A DNA stretch of 7,272 nt, taken from an uncultured bacterium. Its GTDB lineage: Bacteria; Armatimonadota; UBA5829; DSUL01. A program made the position numbers and the translations under genes. The notes under the pieces are model-generated. The model was given only the letters and a program-made list of their open reading frames with translations. It was not told where the DNA came from and searched no databases. This document shows positions 4,230 through 7,272 of this stretch, piece by piece; the first letter of the stretch is position 1, and every line of letters starts with the position of its first letter. The stretch is taken from positions 1-7,272 of the forward strand of contig CALCJH010000304.1 in the NCBI GenBank assembly GCA_937967775.1, read 5' to 3'.

Positions 4230-7058
4230 ATGTTTCCTTGTAAGGCTCGAACGCTGCTTGTGCTGGCTGTCGCGCTGGCGCTCAGCGGAGCTACTGTCGC
4301 GTATGGCCAGACTCAGGTCATCCGCAACGGTTCTTTTGAAGCGGGAATGGACGGCTGGATGGTTTCCCCGGATCTGTTCCCGTGGAATCCCCTGCAGTCG
4401 GCGGATGACAACCGTTTCGTCACGCTCACACCCCCGAACTGGAGCTACACAGGCCTGGTGCTGTTCCAGAATATGAACGTGACGAATGTTGCCGCGAAGA
4501 CGGCGGTCGTCGCTGTGGACATCCAGTCTGCCGGCTCTGGTCCGGGAGCGTCCATCGCGGTCTGGCTAGAGTACGTGGATCCGATGGGCAAGATCCGCCG
4601 GGCCCGCGTGTTCGGTGTGGAGAATCCTTCCTCGCCAGGCTGGATCACACGGCAGGTGAACTATACCATCCCTTCAGACGCCGTCAAGATCATCCGCTTC
4701 GGCCTGGTGCGGGAGGACTACGGCGACTTCCAGATTGACAACGTCAGCATGCTCATTCCTGGCGTGACCGTCGGGACGGTACCGGCGATCACCGCCGTGA
4801 CGCCCCCTACCGGTCCCTACGGTACCGAGGTCACCATCTCGGGATCCGGGTTCGGCGCCTCGCAGGAGGCCGGCTCCGGTGTAGAGGTCGGCGGCTCTGC
4901 GCAAGGGGTCACGGTGCTGAGTTGGTCGGACACTCAGATCCGCGTGCGTATCTCCGATCCCGCAACCAGCGGGGCGGTCGTGGTCACGAACGCCCACGTC
5001 GCCGCAGACGGAGTCTTTACCTTCACGGTCACATCCCCCCACTATAGGGTGAAGGTGGACGACGTCCTGTATCGCGTCATCAGGGGCGTCAAAAAGAAGG
5101 TGCTGGTGCGGGTAGACTTCCAGAACGGTTACGCCACGGCCGGAGGCATAAACTTCAGCGTCCCCGAAGCTCCGGCGGGGGTGGCGCGGTTCACGCCTGT
5201 GCCGGTCAGAGCGCGCGGCGGCACCGTGCTCATTGTGGACACATCCGGCCTTGCTCCGGGCGAGTATGACTGGACGATTCGGGCAACCGACGGAACGCTT
5301 GCTCCCAGAGTCATTCCGTTCACGCTCCACGTGCTGACGATGGACCGTCTGGAGCTCTACGAGAGCGAGGAGTCGAACACTCCGCTCACAGAGATTGTGG
5401 CTACAGCACAGGGCAAGGTGCCTCTTTACGGGCGCGTGTGGGCATCGGACGGGATGCCGGCGGAGATCGATGAGGCCGACATTCAGGTGATCTCGGGCAA
5501 CCCGGCGGTATTCGCGGTGTATCCTGACTACTGGGAAGGCTTCCAGTTCCTGGCTGTGGACAACGGAACCACCACTCTGACGGCGATCTTCCCGGACGGC
5601 TACAGCAAGCAGTATCCGGTCTCGGTGACAGTGCCGGACTCCCCGAAAATCCTATCCGTGGGAGCCTCGCCTTCCGTGGTTGACAACTCCGGCTCGCAGA
5701 CCATCACGCTGTTCGCGGAAGGCGCCACGCCGCTCGGAGGTGTAAGCTGGGACATCCCGATAGACGGCTGGCCGGATGGCAACTTCTATGACGGTGGACG
5801 AAGATACTCCGGCACCGCAAGGCTCCAGGAGGGCTGCAACCCGGGAACATACTTCGTTTCCAGCGGCAACCCGTATGGCTCGCCCTATCGGGTCGGCACA
5901 CTGCAGGTGGTGAACGCTCCGTCGCGCGGCATGATCAGAGGCAAGGCGTTCTCGATGGATAACGACGGCCCGCCGGAGGTGTTCGGCACGCTGGAACTCT
6001 ACTCCGCTCCGGATGTCATCGCCCAGACAGTGGAGATCTGGGGCTTTGAAAGCGGAGGAGGGTTCACCGCGTCCTACATCCAACCGGGCACCTACCGCCT
6101 GCGGTTCGTCCCGTCCTACGGTCAGAGCCCGCAGTGGTATCCGCTGGCGGAGAGCTATGACGACGCCATCCCCGTGACAGTGACCGCCGGAGGGGTGGTG
6201 GAGGATATTTACTTCTTCCTGTTCGCGGCGCCGCAGACCCCTCCCGTGGTGGTGGCCACCACGCCGCCGGACGGGGCTGCCTTCGCAGGCGCGACGGATC
6301 CCGTCCTGGTCACTTTCAGCCGCACGATGGATCCATCCTCTCTTCAGGGGGACTCCTTCCAGCTGGTCAACAGTCTGGGACAGGCTGTGGAAGGCGATCT
6401 TGCGCTGAGCTTCAACGAGCTGACCTTCACGCCGGCTTATCCTCTGGCGAGCGGCGAGCTTTACACCGCCACCGTCAGGCAGGGTCTGAAGGCCGAGGAC
6501 GGTCAGGAGCTGCAGCAGGATTACGTCTGGCAGTTCCGGATCGGCAGCAACCGGACCGGCGACGCAAAAGGCCTGGAAGATGGCAGCTACGTCTCGCTGA
6601 GCGGGAAGGCCCTCTACAAGATTGGCGCGGGATTTGCCTACATCGAGGAGCCGGACCGTTCCAGCGGCATCCGCCTGGAAGGCTTCATCACCGGCAATGA
6701 AACCTCGCTCATCAACGTGCGCGGAATCCTGCAAACTTCTGCCGGCGGCGAGCGAAGTATCCAGGTGAACGAATACAACATCGTCGGCACGATCACCGTC
6801 GAGCCGGTCTTTGTCAATCAGCGCAACTTGGCGGGTCAGATGCTGGACGGGATGTTCGTCCGGGCCGCCGGTCAGGTGCTGGTGGATGGCCTTACAGAGA
6901 ACGAGTTCCTGATGACGGACGGCGCGGGGCCTGTGCTGGTGAAAACGGTGCTGCCGCACGGCCTGAGCGCGGGAAGCTATGTCCACGTGCGCGGTGCTGC
7001 CGGACGCGACGGCGGCTGGGTCATCTACGCCACCCAGGTACAGACACTGGAGCTCTGA
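4230..7058 (+). CDS. Large secreted modular protein: CBM-like, TIG, Ig-like, Big_5 and OB-like domains
   Basis: A 942-residue exported protein. Residues 1-26 are a signal peptide (KAR, then a hydrophobic core ending near AYG). About 29-176 is a jelly-roll, carbohydrate-binding-like module (I-R-N-G-S-F-E-A-G-M-D-G-W at its start, F-Q-I-D-N-V-S at its end). About 185-268 is an IPT/TIG domain (PAITAVTPPTGPYGTEVTI, then SGSGFG). About 268-370 is an Ig-like module ending GLAPGEYDWTIRATDGTLA. About 371-470 is Big_2-like (GNPAVFAV, then GTTTLTAIFPDG). About 475-565 is another Ig-like stretch. About 568-665 looks like a carboxypeptidase-regulatory/SpaA-type module (GTLELYS, then PGTYRLRF). About 670-772 is a Big_5 Ig-like domain. 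About 781-860 and 866-942 are two OB-fold-like modules. There is no catalytic motif, C-terminal anchor or sorting signal, so an adhesive, envelope or polysaccharide-binding role is likely (inference). Domain borders are approximate. An intrinsic terminator follows. Confidence 0.85.
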   Translation: MFPCKARTLLVLAVALALSGATVAYGQTQVIRNGSFEAGMDGWMVSPDLFPWNPLQSADDNRFVTLTPPNWSYTGLVLFQNMNVTNVAAKTAVVAVDIQSAGSGPGASIAVWLEYVDPMGKIRRARVFGVENPSSPGWITRQVNYTIPSDAVKIIRFGLVREDYGDFQIDNVSMLIPGVTVGTVPAITAVTPPTGPYGTEVTISGSGFGASQEAGSGVEVGGSAQGVTVLSWSDTQIRVRISDPATSGAVVVTNAHVAADGVFTFTVTSPHYRVKVDDVLYRVIRGVKKKVLVRVDFQNGYATAGGINFSVPEAPAGVARFTPVPVRARGGTVLIVDTSGLAPGEYDWTIRATDGTLAPRVIPFTLHVLTMDRLELYESEESNTPLTEIVATAQGKVPLYGRVWASDGMPAEIDEADIQVISGNPAVFAVYPDYWEGFQFLAVDNGTTTLTAIFPDGYSKQYPVSVTVPDSPKILSVGASPSVVDNSGSQTITLFAEGATPLGGVSWDIPIDGWPDGNFYDGGRRYSGTARLQEGCNPGTYFVSSGNPYGSPYRVGTLQVVNAPSRGMIRGKAFSMDNDGPPEVFGTLELYSAPDVIAQTVEIWGFESGGGFTASYIQPGTYRLRFVPSYGQSPQWYPLAESYDDAIPVTVTAGGVVEDIYFFLFAAPQTPPVVVATTPPDGAAFAGATDPVLVTFSRTMDPSSLQGDSFQLVNSLGQAVEGDLALSFNELTFTPAYPLASGELYTATVRQGLKAEDGQELQQDYVWQFRIGSNRTGDAKGLEDGSYVSLSGKALYKIGAGFAYIEEPDRSSGIRLEGFITGNETSLINVRGILQTSAGGERSIQVNEYNIVGTITVEPVFVNQRNLAGQMLDGMFVRAAGQVLVDGLTENEFLMTDGAGPVLVKTVLPHGLSAGSYVHVRGAAGRDGGWVIYATQVQTLEL

Positions 7059-7084
7059 CACCCGGCTGAGAAAATGACAAAGCA

Positions 7085-7117
7085 GGGCCGGGACCCCGGT
7101 GGTCCCGGCCCGTTTTT
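7085..7117 (+). terminator. Intrinsic terminator of the large surface-protein gene
   Basis: GGGCCGGGACC (7085-7095) and GGTCCCGGCCC (7101-7111) form a perfect 11-bp GC-rich stem with a 5-nt loop. It is followed, after one G, by TTTTT (7113-7117). It lies 26 nt past the stop codon. On the - strand the stem is followed by TGCTTTGTC, so termination in that direction would be weaker. Confidence 0.93.
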
Positions 7118-7122
7118 GCTTC

Positions 7123-7216
7123 GAGGTGTCTCAACTGAGAGGGAAGAGTCATGACCCCTGAAAGGTCTCAGTTGGAACCCCTGCTGCAGGGGCTAAAACT
7201 CAGCCCTCAGCACCTC
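7123..7216. other. Multi-stem structured region, candidate non-coding RNA or leader
   Basis: Three nested or adjacent perfect inverted repeats are visible. An outer pair GAGGTG (7123-7128)/CACCTC (7211-7216) encloses a 9-bp arm CAACTGAGA (7132-7140)/TCTCAGTTG (7166-7174) and a 6-bp hairpin CCCCTG (7178-7183)/CAGGGG (7187-7192) with a 3-nt loop. Together they give a closed multibranch shape. The stretch follows a strong terminator, is less GC-rich than the genes, and has no long ORF. It does not match any riboswitch or ncRNA family I recognise. The strand is undecided because stems read the same on both. A degraded repeat element is an alternative. Confidence 0.35.
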
Positions 7217-7232
7217 TAAGGTAATGGTCCAT
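7200..7232 (-). CDS. Possible 10-residue leader peptide or small ORF
   Basis: ATG at 7232 on the - strand encodes MDHYLRGAEG and then TGA. The only reason to consider it is its ribosome binding site, the best in the window, 8 nt upstream. The peptide is not obviously rich in one amino acid, so a classic attenuation leader is not shown. Transcription from it would run into the stems at 7123-7216. It may be a real small ORF, the start of a decayed gene, or a chance match. Confidence 0.2.
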   Translation of the reverse strand: MDHYLRGAEG

Positions 7233-7235
7233 TAC
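7221..7235. promoter_or_regulatory. 15-bp palindrome, candidate operator or hairpin
   Basis: GTAATGGTCCATTAC is a perfect 7-bp inverted repeat around one central base, so it could bind a dimeric regulator or fold as a hairpin. It contains the ATG of the - strand small ORF. Both the palindrome and the ribosome binding site at 7241-7249 would be part of a leader on that strand. Confidence 0.35.
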
Positions 7236-7240
7236 GCACC

Positions 7241-7249
7241 ACCTCCTTT
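7241..7249 (-). promoter_or_regulatory. Near-ideal Shine-Dalgarno sequence without a long gene
   Basis: On the - strand this reads AAAGGAGGT, fully complementary to the common 16S 3' tail ACCTCCTTT. It stands 8 nt before the ATG at 7232. Downstream there is only a 10-codon ORF. The other two frames give no longer product: the GTG-started frame stops after eight codons. On the + strand it is simply ACCTCCTTT and is not the end of a 16S gene, since the flanking sequence does not match. Confidence 0.35.
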
Positions 7250-7272
7250 GTAGAGTGGTTGGAATATCCGGT

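Noticed and set aside
5652..7061. 469-codon open frame on the - strand opposite the surface-protein gene
   Set aside because: It is a shadow frame: it lies wholly antisense to a gene with a signal peptide, recognisable domains, ribosome binding site and terminator, and its translation has no coherent domain features.
7123..7192. Possible TPP riboswitch, because CTGAGA followed by CCCCTGAA recalls its conserved blocks
   Set aside because: The essential core with CUGAUCUGGAUAAU-like and CAGCGNAGGGA-like elements is absent, and the visible stems do not match the TPP fold.
7151..7219. 22-codon + strand ORF (ATG at 7151, starting MTPERSQLEPLLQG) with a purine-rich stretch upstream
   Set aside because: Short enough to arise by chance, lies entirely within the inverted-repeat region, and has no recognisable similarity. 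The frame stays open after its TAA to the window end, so a broken gene cannot be wholly excluded.
7240..7249. CACCTCCTTT on the + strand as the 3' end of a 16S rRNA gene
   Set aside because: The bases before it do not match the conserved end of 16S (no GGCTGGAT just upstream and no helix 45 sequence).

Overview
This is a GC-rich bacterial window with six protein-coding genes, the first cut by the left edge. It contains no rRNA, tRNA, CRISPR array or recognisable transposon. The large secreted protein combines a carbohydrate-binding-like domain, TIG, several Ig-like domains, a Big_5 domain and tandem OB-like domains, with the phrase 'YIEEPDRSSGIR'. From memory this resembles surface proteins of Armatimonadota or related environmental phyla. 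That is a low-to-moderate confidence inference, because no phylogenetic marker gene is present.

Left block (1-2715, + strand): the tail of a single-pass membrane protein of FliO-like layout, then two overlapping enzyme genes. The first enzyme is an extended short-chain dehydrogenase/epimerase whose YxxxK lysine is replaced by alanine. The second is a class I aldolase of the dihydrodipicolinate synthase/N-acetylneuraminate lyase (DHDPS/NAL) superfamily. It keeps the Tyr and Schiff-base Lys at the canonical spacing but lacks the DapA-type arginine. The 14-nt overlap suggests translational coupling, and the pair probably acts in one pathway, perhaps on sugar acids (inference).

Middle block (2725-4050, - strand): a cysteine-based dual-specificity/tyrosine phosphatase gene, then a secreted trypsin-fold protein of HtrA type that has lost its catalytic His and Ser. 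The 57-nt gap between them holds a perfect 11-bp hairpin just upstream of the second gene's ribosome binding site. This pair is convergent with the aldolase gene (9-nt gap) and divergent from the large surface-protein gene.

Divergent regulatory region (4051-4229): a likely + strand promoter whose -35/-10 interval is filled by the dyad TTCCACA-N10-TGTGGAA, with a 7-bp stem-loop at the predicted mRNA 5' end and a GGGAGG ribosome binding site.

Right block (4230-7272): the 942-residue secreted modular protein, a strong intrinsic terminator, then about 150 nt of less GC-rich, non-coding-looking DNA dense in inverted repeats. That tail also carries a near-perfect Shine-Dalgarno sequence on the - strand in front of a 10-codon ORF. 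It is the least explained part of the window and the best candidate for an undescribed structured RNA or regulatory element.
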